Below, one piece after another: positions 1 to 5,622 of a DNA stretch of 5,622 nt. The number at the start of each line of letters is the position of its first letter. Position 1 is the first letter of the stretch. The position numbers and the translations under genes are program-made. Source of the DNA: an uncultured Prevotellaceae bacterium (GTDB lineage Bacteria; Bacteroidota; Bacteroidia; Bacteroidales; Bacteroidaceae); the NCBI GenBank assembly GCA_900313845.1, contig OMTC01000301.1, forward strand, positions 1 through 5,622, written 5' to 3'. Under the pieces are notes generated by a model. The model searched no databases, was not told the DNA's origin, and saw nothing but the letters and a program-made list of their open reading frames with translations.

Positions 1-526
1 ACAGCAACTTCACGCCATACTTCTCGATGGGAACTATCAAATCCCTGCCTCCGATATTTTCGGCATAAGGACGTGCATCTTCCACTTGGAACATCTTTGG
101 CATAGATGGACCGAAGATGTCGGTATCGAGCAATCCCACCCGATAACCCATCTTGGCAAGTCCTATGGCAAGGTTGGCTGTAACGGTGCTCTTCCCCACT
201 CCACCTTTACCACTCGACACCGCAATAATGTTTTTTACGCCAGGCAACAACTTGTCGGGCTCTGGTGGCAATTCTGTTTGTGCTTTCGCATTGATTGTCA
301 CTTCCACATCAGGACTCACGTATGTATGGATAGCGGTTTCGGCTGCCTTCAGTATCGACTTCTTGAATGGGTCGGTTGCTTTGGGGAAAATCAACGAAAA
401 GGAAACTTTCATACCGTCGATGCGAAGGTCATCCTCCAGCATTTCGTTCTCAATCAAGTTCTTTCCGTTGCCAGGATAGCGCACAGTCATCAGCGCTTCC
501 TTGATGATATTTGGATAAAGTGTCAT
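1..526 (-). CDS. mrp: Mrp/NBP35-family P-loop ATPase (iron-sulfur cluster carrier), C-terminus cut by window edge
   Basis: This is the first 175 residues of an Mrp/ApbC/NBP35-type ATPase, a cytoplasmic protein that in this family binds and transfers Fe-S clusters to target apoproteins. Residues about 1-85 form the N-terminal MIP18 (DUF59) domain, starting MTLYPNIIKEALMTVRYPG. They are followed by the deviant Walker A motif GKGGVGKST at residues 106-114 (about bases 185-211), then GLLDTDIFGPSMPKM (the switch I-like Asp-rich segment) and ARPYAENIGGRDLIVPIEKYGVKLL, all typical of Bacteroidetes Mrp. The full protein is usually about 360-370 residues, so roughly half lies beyond the left edge, including the CxxC cluster-binding motif. 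The ATG at 524-526 sits 2 bp after the trmB stop and gives the expected N-terminus. The visible part is in frame and intact, unlike its two upstream neighbours. Identity is secure; the individual cluster targets are unknown. Confidence 0.93.
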   Translation of the reverse strand, partial: MTLYPNIIKEALMTVRYPGNGKNLIENEMLEDDLRIDGMKVSFSLIFPKATDPFKKSILKAAETAIHTYVSPDVEVTINAKAQTELPPEPDKLLPGVKNIIAVSSGKGGVGKSTVTANLAIGLAKMGYRVGLLDTDIFGPSMPKMFQVEDARPYAENIGGRDLIVPIEKYGVKLL

Positions 527-528
527 GG

Positions 529-1267
529 TTATTTGCCCGTTTTCTTGGTGGAGCGTACTTCATGGTTATAAGAACGATAACCGTCCACAGGGATTTCCAC
601 ATCTGGTTCGCTGAGTGTCCCTTCATGAGGGAGACGAAAACGAAGATACTTGATGGAAAAGCCACGCTCTAACCACATTTGCTCGTAATATGTTTGTATT
701 TCTTTCAGAAAGCTGCTTTGTTCGCCACAGGAAACAGAATTGGCAGGAGCATCATCAGAAGCAGCACTGGTGTCGGCACAAGTATGATACAAATCCTCCG
801 TAAATGCTTCAAGTGGCAATTCGTTTTTCTCCACCATCAGTTTGGTGTAGGTGAACATGAAAGGAGAATCTGTCTTGACATGGATGATGCCTTGGTCTTG
901 CAGGAAATGGCGATAGCGCTCCATGAAATACACCAAACATCTCATGGATGAACTCAATGTTGGTGCGAAGGAAACCGACATTGTTCAGTCCTTCTGCCAC
1001 TGCGGTTTGTGCTCCATGCCACATGCGCGAGCCTTTGATATCAACCCCAATAAAATTCTTATCGGGAAATCGGCGGGCAAGTCCTACGGTGTATTCACCT
1101 CTTCCACATCCCAATTCCAGCACAATGGGGTTTTCGTTCTTGAAGAAATCCTCATGCCATCTGCCTTTCAACGCCAAGCCCTCTTGCTGGAGTTTCCAAA
1201 AAGGACATTCCACAACAAGAGGGTTTTGAGCCATGTCGGCGAATTTTGCCAGTTTACCTTTCCCCAT
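529..1267 (-). pseudogene. trmB: tRNA (guanine-N7-)-methyltransferase TrmB, interrupted by an internal out-of-frame deletion
   Basis: TrmB uses S-adenosylmethionine to methylate G46 in the tRNA variable loop. The N-terminal frame (ATG at 1265-1267) gives MGKGKLAKFADMA, the SAM-binding motif LELGCGRGEYTVGLARRFP, FIGVDIKGSRMW and FLRTNIEFIHEMF, ending its homology at Phe111 (base 935). It then runs out of frame to a stop at 809. Homology resumes in the +1 frame at YFMERYRHFLQDQGIIHVKTD (base 930) and continues for 133 residues to the TAA at 529-531. Only four bases (931-934) separate the two halves. Remembered Bacteroidales relatives have about 27 codons here, covering G-E-V-S-E-I-W, the conserved D-P-x-x-K-K motif and K-R-L-T-S. 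About 77 bp therefore seem to be missing, removing a conserved substrate-binding segment as well as the frame, so a working enzyme is unlikely. The start overlaps the ilvE stop as TAATG, which suggests translational coupling. A 20-residue Ser/Ala/Asp-rich insertion occurs at about 718-780. Sequence error remains possible. Confidence 0.88.
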
Positions 1268-2242
1268 TATTCAATCACCACCGTGGTCCATCCATGAATA
1301 TCCTCATCGATACCATACTGAATATTGCGGAGATGCGTGTAAAGTTTCTCAGAAACAGGACCTGGCTTCTCTCCGAAGTCGTAGCGCTTGCCTGTCTCCA
1401 AGTCATCAATATATGAGATAGGAGAAATCACCGCTGCAGTGCCACATGCACCTGCCTCTTCGAAGGTTTCCAGTTCCTCTTCAGGAATCTGACGACGCTC
1501 CACTTTCATGCCGAAGTCCTCAGCCAATTGCATGAGGCTCTTGTTGGTGATGGATGGAAGGATGGAAGTGGAAAGAGGAGTGACGTAGGTGTTGTTCTTG
1601 ATTCCGAAGAAATTAGCAGCACCACATTCGTCCATATACTTCTTCTCCTTAGCATCGAGATAGAACTCACAAGCATAGCCCAAATCGTGAGCCTTCTTGT
1701 TGGCAAGCAAAGAAGCAGCATAATTGCCACCTACCTTGTAGATACCAGTTCCAAGCGGAGCTGAGCGGTCGTGTTCACGAATAATCACGTAAGGATTCGA
1801 AGCAAAACCACCCTTGAAGTAAGGACCCACTGGGGTAACGAACATCATGAACAAATATTCACTTGCAGGATGAACACCCACCTGAGCACTGATGCCAATC
1901 AGCAGTGGACGTACATAAAGGGTAGCGCCCGTCTCGTAAGGAGGAATGAAACGCTCGTTCAAGCGAACCACCTTCTTCACCATTTCCTCGAAAAGTTCAG
2001 TAGGCACCTCTGGCATCAAAATGCCACGGCAGGTGGATTGCAAGCGAGCAACGATAAGCCTTCAAGCCTTCGAATGCCTCTTGTCCGTAGTGCAAACATG
2101 TTGCAGCCATGTGGAGAGGAATTGTCTCCTCGCTGCAAGTTTCTATCTCACCCCATTTGCCATCGCGAAAATAGCAACGTACGTTATAGTCTGTCTTGTG
2201 ATATCCGAAACCAAGACTCGACCAGTCCATTTGTTCTGACAT
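1267..2242 (-). pseudogene. ilvE: Branched-chain amino acid aminotransferase IlvE, interrupted by an internal out-of-frame deletion
   Basis: IlvE is a PLP-dependent (fold type IV) enzyme that interconverts 2-oxo acids and Leu, Ile or Val, the last step of their synthesis. The first frame starts at the ATG at 2240-2242: MSEQMDWSSLGFGYHKTDYNV, then YFRDGKWGE and HYGQEAFEGLKAYR. Homology stops at Arg64 (base 2051). It resumes one base later in the +1 frame at GCT CGC TTG CAA (ARLQSTCRGILMPEVP, base 2049) and runs 260 residues to the TAA at 1267-1269. This part carries TLYVRPLLIG, the PLP lysine in IYKVGGNYAAS (codon 1735-1737), GAANFFGIKN and the PLP-phosphate loop GACGTAAVISP. Relatives have about 15 more codons at the junction, of the form GxDGKVRxFRxxENA, which include a conserved Arg contacting the cofactor phosphate in related enzymes. 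Visible parts plus this gap total about 339 residues, the normal length. As written, no full-length enzyme can be made. The gene heads the ilvE-trmB-mrp cluster. Confidence 0.9.
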
Positions 2243-2256
2243 ATCTATGATAGTTT

Positions 2257-2289
2257 AAATTAAAAATTCAAAATTAAAAAATAAAAATT
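2257..2289. repeat. AT-rich degenerate heptamer repeat (AAATTMA-like)
   Basis: AAATT words start at 2257, 2264, 2271 and 2285, with an imperfect AAAAT at 2278. That makes five units spaced exactly 7 bp apart. The block lies 15 bp upstream of the ilvE start, so it may also act as an A/T-rich, unstructured translation-initiation region. The low complexity makes part of the periodicity possible by chance. Confidence 0.55.
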
Positions 2290-2300
2290 TAAATGACGTT

Positions 2301-2356
2301 CACCTTAGACCTTTGACCTTAGACCTTTGACCTTAGACCTTTGACCTTAGACCTCC
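2301..2356. repeat. Tandem repeat: four 14-bp units (eight heptamers GACCTTA/GACCTTT)
   Basis: Four head-to-tail copies of GACCTTAGACCTTT lie at 2301-2314 (first base C), 2315-2328, 2329-2342 (both perfect) and 2343-2356 (last two bases CC). Each unit is itself two heptamers that differ only in the last base (A or T), so the array is eight heptamers with strict alternation. On the transcribed minus strand it reads as AAGGTC repeats. If the predicted ilvE promoter at 2377-2402 is right, the array lies in the 5' untranslated leader of the ilvE-trmB-mrp transcript. Confidence 0.93.
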
Positions 2357-2376
2357 GATGCCAACGTTATATCTTG

Positions 2377-2402
2377 CAAAATTACAAAATATTTCCCACA
2401 AA
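2377..2402 (-). promoter_or_regulatory. Possible Bacteroidetes-type promoter for ilvE-trmB-mrp
   Basis: On the minus strand TAATTTTG (2384-2377) matches the Bacteroidetes -7 consensus TAnnTTTG exactly. The nearest TTTG for a -33 element is at 2402-2399, only 14 bp away instead of the usual 19-21, so the -33 match is poor. Transcription from here would give a leader of about 130 nt containing both repeat blocks. Confidence 0.35.
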
Positions 2403-2416
2403 AGAGATGAAGATGT

Positions 2417-2446
2417 CATATTTCTTGCTCAAAAAGCATAAATATG
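2417..2446. other. Stem-loop immediately after the zinc-ribbon stop codon
   Basis: CATATTT (2417-2423) pairs with AAATATG (2440-2446), and inside it TGCT (2426-2429) pairs with AGCA (2435-2438) around the 5-base loop CAAAA. The small asymmetric internal loop between the stems leaves 11 base pairs. It ends one base before the zinc-ribbon stop codon on the + axis, so it starts right after translation ends. No U-tract follows on the minus strand, so it is not a standard intrinsic terminator. It could be a weak terminator or a 3'-end stabilising element. Confidence 0.35.
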
Positions 2447-2553
2447 TCACTCATTGATGGCTCCACAATGCTTGCAGATGCCTTTTTCCCTGATTTTTCT
2501 GCCACAATGTCCACAAGTCATCGTGCAACGAATATACTTGAAATAATAATAAA
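2447..2553 (-). pseudogene. Out-of-frame zinc-ribbon tail, probably the displaced C-terminus of the upstream lipoprotein
   Basis: Directly after the stop codon of the upstream lipoprotein, the -1 frame reads YLIYYYFKYIRCTMTCGHCG (beginning just upstream at about 2565) and then RKIREKGICKHCGAINE, stopping at 2447-2449. Two CxxC knuckles (CGHC and CKHC) separated by nine residues form a minimal zinc ribbon. Upstream of its only ATG (2519-2521) the same frame continues as an aromatic, membrane-like segment ending in basic residues. That fits the last helix of the lipoprotein followed by a cytoplasmic zinc ribbon. My reading is that one base (or a number equal to 1 mod 3) has been lost near 2554-2565, since relatives as I remember them carry a C-terminal zinc ribbon. 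The alternative is a separate 24-residue peptide from the ATG at 2521, but no ribosome-binding signal supports it. Confidence 0.6.
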
Positions 2554-3624
2554 TCAGATAATCGGCAGCAGCAGATAACCCACATAGATGAGTATGGTCC
2601 AAGAAATGAGCAGGTAAACCAACATGCACACACCTGCAATCTCGAACAAATAGATGATGCCTCGGAAGGAATAGAAATTGTTATACACCTCAATGACAAC
2701 CGCCACAATCACTATCAAGGTGAGCCAAACCAAGGTTACCAACACCGCCATGATGGGAGGCAAAAGCAAAGGGTTCATCGTAGGGTGGAAATAGTATTCT
2801 TGCCAAAATTCAGGAACAAAGTTCTGCACACTGGCATAGAGTGCTGCCACACATGCCACGAGAATCAAGAGCAAAGGAGGATAAAAGGAATCCATTTCTA
2901 TCAGATCCACAACCTTTAGTTCGGAGAGACTAATCGACATTTTCTGTTTCCTCATCTTTCGGAAGAAGAAAGCTATCACTCCGAATCCCAACAAGGAACT
3001 CATCCAAATGGCTCTGCTTCCCGTCATGAAATCAATCAGTTGGGAAATTGGGTCGTCGGGCACAGCATTCTCCAAAAGTTCCGACTCTTTCACCCACCCC
3101 ATCGTCGTTTGGTCGTGTGCCACTTTGATGAGGAAAGTATCCTCCATGGTGGAGTCGCTTGCCTCTATCCGTTTGATTTGTGCCACAACAAGCAAGTCCT
3201 TATTTCTTACCACACAAGTGTCCTGAATCAAATCTCCCTCACGAGGCACAAGTATCATGGAATCAGCTTTCAACTCAAAATTGAAGTTCGGTCCATAGTG
3301 ATGCGTCAATCGAAACACCACACTATCCACTTGCTGCGGTGTGAGTTTTGGCACGGTGTCTGTAGATTCCTCTGTAGTAGGATTTTGCTTCGATTTATCA
3401 GAAGCCGAACCACTCACCTCAAAACGAGCCAAGAGGGAATCCTCTCGAGAAAGCTCCGACGTCAATTGCTCATTTTTCTCTTGCAACGAAATAGCTTCTT
3501 GCATCTTTGCTTCCACAAGAGAATCTGCGTCTGCCTGAAACTGCACAGCATCTGTTTTCTTTCCACAAGCAGCGAAAAGAAAGGCAAAAAGCAGAACGAA
3601 AATGTAGTGGCAAAGATGTTTCAT
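2554..3624 (-). CDS. Membrane-anchored lipoprotein with coiled coil, SH3-like region and several transmembrane helices
   Basis: This 356-residue protein has no name I recognise. The ATG at 3622-3624 is chosen because it begins a clean lipoprotein signal, MKHLCHYIFVLLFAFLFAAC, with the lipobox ending at Cys20; the frame extends three codons further only through a TTG. Residues about 30-70 look like a charged coiled coil (EAKMQEAISLQEKNEQL). A Ser/Thr/Pro-rich linker follows, then residues about 105-190 with the pattern of a bacterial SH3-like fold (DTCVVRNKDLLVVAQI ... MGWVKESELL). Membrane helices are likely at about 205-222, 247-266, 286-312 and 323-356, the last long enough for two. TM1 is followed by the basic loop RKMRKQK, consistent with the preceding domain facing the periplasm. 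The stop at 2554-2556 falls inside the last hydrophobic stretch, and a zinc ribbon follows in another frame, so the C-terminus is probably truncated. It has its own predicted promoter. Function is unknown; an envelope-sensing role would be speculation. Confidence 0.8.
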   Translation of the reverse strand: MKHLCHYIFVLLFAFLFAACGKKTDAVQFQADADSLVEAKMQEAISLQEKNEQLTSELSREDSLLARFEVSGSASDKSKQNPTTEESTDTVPKLTPQQVDSVVFRLTHHYGPNFNFELKADSMILVPREGDLIQDTCVVRNKDLLVVAQIKRIEASDSTMEDTFLIKVAHDQTTMGWVKESELLENAVPDDPISQLIDFMTGSRAIWMSSLLGFGVIAFFFRKMRKQKMSISLSELKVVDLIEMDSFYPPLLLILVACVAALYASVQNFVPEFWQEYYFHPTMNPLLLPPIMAVLVTLVWLTLIVIVAVVIEVYNNFYSFRGIIYLFEIAGVCMLVYLLISWTILIYVGYLLLPII

Positions 3625-3672
3625 GCAAACCAAACTATTTCAATTTTTCGAGCAATCACGATTTTGATATTG

Positions 3673-3701
3673 CAAAGATAAAACTAATATCCGATATTCA
3701 A
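3673..3701 (-). promoter_or_regulatory. Predicted Bacteroidetes-type promoter of the lipoprotein gene
   Basis: On the minus strand TATCTTTG (3680-3673) matches the -7 consensus TAnnTTTG exactly. A TTG at 3701-3699 serves as a -33 element with an 18-bp spacer, close to the usual 19-21. Transcription would start a few bases downstream of 3673, leaving a leader of about 40 nt before the ATG at 3624. It lies downstream of the glgP terminator, as expected for an independent unit. Confidence 0.6.
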
Positions 3702-3745
3702 GTACTTTCCACTATTATTTTTCGTAAAACCCTATTTCACAGCAC

Positions 3746-3780
3746 AAAAAAAACTGCAACATCGCATTTGATGCTGCAGT
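3746..3780 (-). terminator. Intrinsic terminator of the alpha-glucan phosphorylase gene
   Basis: In the minus-strand transcript ACTGCAGCATC (3780-3770) pairs with GATGTTGCAGT (3763-3753) around the 6-base loop AAATGC (3769-3764), followed by a run of eight U (3753-3746). The one non-Watson-Crick position is a G-U pair on this strand but an A-C mismatch on the other, which fixes the direction as minus. It begins 64 bp after the glgP stop codon. Confidence 0.88.
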
Positions 3781-3844
3781 CTTTCATTATTCTTTAATTG
3801 ATAAAGATAATGCTGAAAAGAACTTTCAACTATTAACTTTTCAA

Positions 3845-5622
3845 TTAATAAATCCACTTCACATAGCAGAAGTCCTGACGGTGAGGAAGGTCTGCATTCT
3901 TAGGGTACATACGGTAAGCCAACTTAAAGGCACCAGCGTTTGGAAGAGCCAAAGTACCTTCGAAAGTGAAGTTGTTGCCTTCGCGCTTCACCACCTGAAG
4001 TGGGTACTTGCCAGTGACGTGAGTCTTACCTTCTTCGTCAGTATGTGTTACAACGATTTCCAAACCTACAACATCGTCAAGTCCCTGTTCGTCAATCACA
4101 TACTGAATCTTGTAGTGCTTACCACTCTCGAAGATACCATCATCGATTGGGTCCTTCTTCACACTCACCACGTTGATAGTTTCCCAACGCTCAGCAACTT
4201 GTTCCTTCCAGAGAGCAATCTCCTTAGCTTTCTTGTAGTTGTCTGCGAAGAGAATCTTAGCACGCTCAGCAAGTGGAGTGTAGAACTTCGTATAGTAATC
4301 GTCGAGCTGACGCTTCATCGTATAATGAGGAGCCACCTGAGCAATCGAATTCTTCACGGTGCGAATCCAACCCTCGCTGTAACCCTTAGCGTTACGAGCA
4401 TAGTAAAGAGGAAGAATTTCGTTCTCGAGCAAACCATAGATAGTAGCTGCATCGAGTTGGTCTTGCTGTTCCTGGTTCTGATAAGTGCGCTTCTCTGTGA
4501 GAGCCCATCCAGCACCTTCACGATAACCTTCGAGCCACCAACCATCAAGCACGGAGAGGTTGACAACACCGTTCATCAAAGCCTTCTCACCAGATGTACC
4601 ACTTGCCTCGAGTGGACGAGTTGGAGTGTTCATCCAAATATCCACACCTGTCACAAGGCGGCGAGCCAACTTCATGTCGTAGTTCTCAAGGAAGATAATC
4701 TTACCGAGGAATTCAGGACGACGGCTGATTTCATAAATCTTCTTGATAAGTCCCTGACCTGCACCATCGTGTGGGTGAGCCTTACCTGCAAAGAGGAACT
4801 GCACAGGATAGTTAGGGTTGTTCACAATCTTCGACAAGCGATCCAAATCGGAGAAGAGCAAGTGAGCACGCTTGTAAGTAGCGAAACGACGAGCAAAACC
4901 GATGATGAGTGCATTTGGATTAATCTTCTCGAGAATAGAAACAATGCGAGAAGGGTCACCCTGGTTCTTCAACCAATCCTCACGGAAAGCACGCTTGATA
5001 TAGTCAACCAATTTGTTCTTCAGCACTTGGCGAGTTTTCCAGATTTCCTCATCAGGAACATTGTAGATAGCCTCCCAAAGCTGTGCATTCGACTGATCCT
5101 TATAGTATTTAGCATCGAAGTTCTTGTTGTAGAGAGCCTTCCATTCCGAAGCAGCCCAAGTTGGGAAGTGAACACCATTGGTCACGTAGCCCACATTGTC
5201 GAGTTCCTCAGGGAAATAACCCTTCCAGATGCCGTTGAACATATCCTTTGAAACCTTACCGTGGAGCCAGCTCACACCGTTCACCCAAGAACTTGTGTTG
5301 CAAGCGAAAGTGGACATGCAGAAACGTTCTCCGTGGTCGTCTGGATTCACACGACCCATACCCATGAACTCATCCCAAGTGATGCCGAGCTGAGCAGGAT
5401 ACTGACCCATGTACTTGCCAAAGAGAGCCTCGTCGAAATAGTCGTGGCCTGCTGGCACTGGAGTGTGAACAGTGTAGAGGGAAGAAGTGCGAACCACTTC
5501 GAGAGCCTCATTGAAAGAAAGACCACTCTTCACGTAATCTACAAGACGCTGAACATTGCACAAAGCAGCGTGTCCCTCGTTGCAGTGGTAGATGTCCTTC
5601 TTGATACCCAATTTCTGCAAAG
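3845..5622 (-). CDS. glgP: Alpha-glucan (glycogen/starch) phosphorylase, GT35 family, N-terminus cut by window edge
   Basis: This is the C-terminal 592 or so residues of an alpha-glucan phosphorylase, which uses orthophosphate to release glucose-1-phosphate from the non-reducing ends of glycogen or starch in the cytoplasm. Numbering from the first visible Met (base 5620), the motifs run: NEGHAAL (14-20), SLYTVHTPVPAGHDYF (47-62), GYVTNGVHFPTW (144-155), GFARRFATYKRAHLLF (241-256), FLFAGKAHPHD (275-285), the PLP-lysine region RPLEASGTSGEKALMNG with the predicted Schiff-base lysine at 346, then LDGWWLEGY (358-366). The last 110 residues look like a beta-rich C-terminal domain. The spacing and the EASGTSGEKALMNG form point to the divergent short phosphorylase family (TIGR02094 type) common in Bacteroidetes and usually about 850 residues, so about 260 residues lie beyond the right edge. 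The Met at 5620 is internal, not a start. No frame problem is seen over 1.78 kb, and its own terminator follows. Confidence 0.95.
   Translation of the reverse strand, partial: LQKLGIKKDIYHCNEGHAALCNVQRLVDYVKSGLSFNEALEVVRTSSLYTVHTPVPAGHDYFDEALFGKYMGQYPAQLGITWDEFMGMGRVNPDDHGERFCMSTFACNTSSWVNGVSWLHGKVSKDMFNGIWKGYFPEELDNVGYVTNGVHFPTWAASEWKALYNKNFDAKYYKDQSNAQLWEAIYNVPDEEIWKTRQVLKNKLVDYIKRAFREDWLKNQGDPSRIVSILEKINPNALIIGFARRFATYKRAHLLFSDLDRLSKIVNNPNYPVQFLFAGKAHPHDGAGQGLIKKIYEISRRPEFLGKIIFLENYDMKLARRLVTGVDIWMNTPTRPLEASGTSGEKALMNGVVNLSVLDGWWLEGYREGAGWALTEKRTYQNQEQQDQLDAATIYGLLENEILPLYYARNAKGYSEGWIRTVKNSIAQVAPHYTMKRQLDDYYTKFYTPLAERAKILFADNYKKAKEIALWKEQVAERWETINVVSVKKDPIDDGIFESGKHYKIQYVIDEQGLDDVVGLEIVVTHTDEEGKTHVTGKYPLQVVKREGNNFTFEGTLALPNAGAFKLAYRMYPKNADLPHRQDFCYVKWIY

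Larger units (their letters stand above)
2243..2446. other. Intergenic region upstream of ilvE with repeats and possible promoter
   Basis: This 204-bp gap between the zinc-ribbon fragment and ilvE contains no ORF I can support. It holds, from right to left, a stem-loop directly after the zinc-ribbon stop, a TAnnTTTG promoter-like box, a GACCTTW heptamer array and an AT-rich heptamer block. The last of these reaches nearly to the ilvE start codon. No clear Shine-Dalgarno sequence precedes the ilvE ATG, which is usual in Bacteroidetes. Confidence 0.7.

Noticed and set aside
86..571. 161-codon open frame on the + strand
   Set aside because: It is antisense to mrp, and its product resembles no family and is rich in Cys, His and Trp, as shadow frames often are.
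925..940. Programmed frameshift or intervening element in trmB or ilvE
   Set aside because: Conserved residues are missing at both junctions, so reading-frame change alone would not restore either protein. Nothing is inserted, so an intron or mobile element does not explain it.
1771..2250. 159-codon open frame on the + strand
   Set aside because: It is antisense to ilvE across the junction; the ilvE motifs on the minus strand are unambiguous.
2301..2356. CRISPR array
   Set aside because: The units are contiguous 14-bp repeats without spacers and no cas gene is present.
2550..2565. Programmed ribosomal frameshift joining the lipoprotein to the zinc ribbon
   Set aside because: No X-XXY-YYZ slippery heptamer lies before the stop codon, and the codons CCG ATT ATC would not re-pair well one base back. 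A mutation or sequence error is simpler.
3040..3681. 213-codon open frame on the + strand
   Set aside because: It is antisense to the lipoprotein gene and crosses its start and promoter. No motif is visible.
3881..5251. 456-codon open frame on the + strand
   Set aside because: It lies entirely antisense to glgP, which has full family motifs. Its translation shows no recognisable domain and it is best explained by the codon bias of the opposite strand.

Overview
The window looks like chromosomal DNA of a Bacteroidales bacterium, most likely Prevotella or a close relative. The grounds are the protein styles (type-II branched-chain aminotransferase, Bacteroidetes-type TrmB and Mrp, an alpha-glucan phosphorylase of the divergent family), moderate GC, weak or absent Shine-Dalgarno sites, and matches to the Bacteroidetes -7 promoter box TAnnTTTG. 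These identifications come from remembered family sequences; no database search was run. Every supported gene lies on the minus strand.

Layout in the direction of transcription (right to left). (1) 3845-5622+: the C-terminal two thirds of an alpha-glucan (glycogen/starch) phosphorylase, entering from the right edge and ending in a good intrinsic terminator at 3746-3780. (2) A predicted promoter at 3673-3701, then a lipoprotein with a coiled coil, an SH3-like periplasmic region and several membrane helices (2554-3624). A short zinc ribbon lies directly behind it in another frame (2447-2553) and is probably its displaced C-terminus. (3) A 204-bp gap (2243-2446) holding a possible promoter and two adjacent blocks of 7-bp-periodic repeats. 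(4) A tight cluster ilvE-trmB-mrp: ilvE and trmB overlap in TAATG, and mrp starts 2 bp after the trmB stop. mrp runs off the left edge.

The striking point is that three successive genes are out of frame while the flanking genes are clean. ilvE lacks about 15 codons after Arg64 and continues in the +1 frame. trmB lacks about 27 codons after Phe111, including its conserved D-P-x-x-K-K segment, and also continues in the +1 frame. The lipoprotein appears to be shifted at its last membrane helix. Outside these junctions the coding sequence is well preserved and free of further stops. That means either very recent inactivation or errors in the sequence or assembly, which cannot be separated from the sequence alone.

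Functionally the genes are metabolic and housekeeping: storage glucan breakdown, the last step of Leu/Ile/Val synthesis, tRNA m7G46 modification and Fe-S cluster handling. I see no mobile element, CRISPR array, tRNA, rRNA or defence system. The unusual content is the cluster of broken genes and the heptamer repeat leader.
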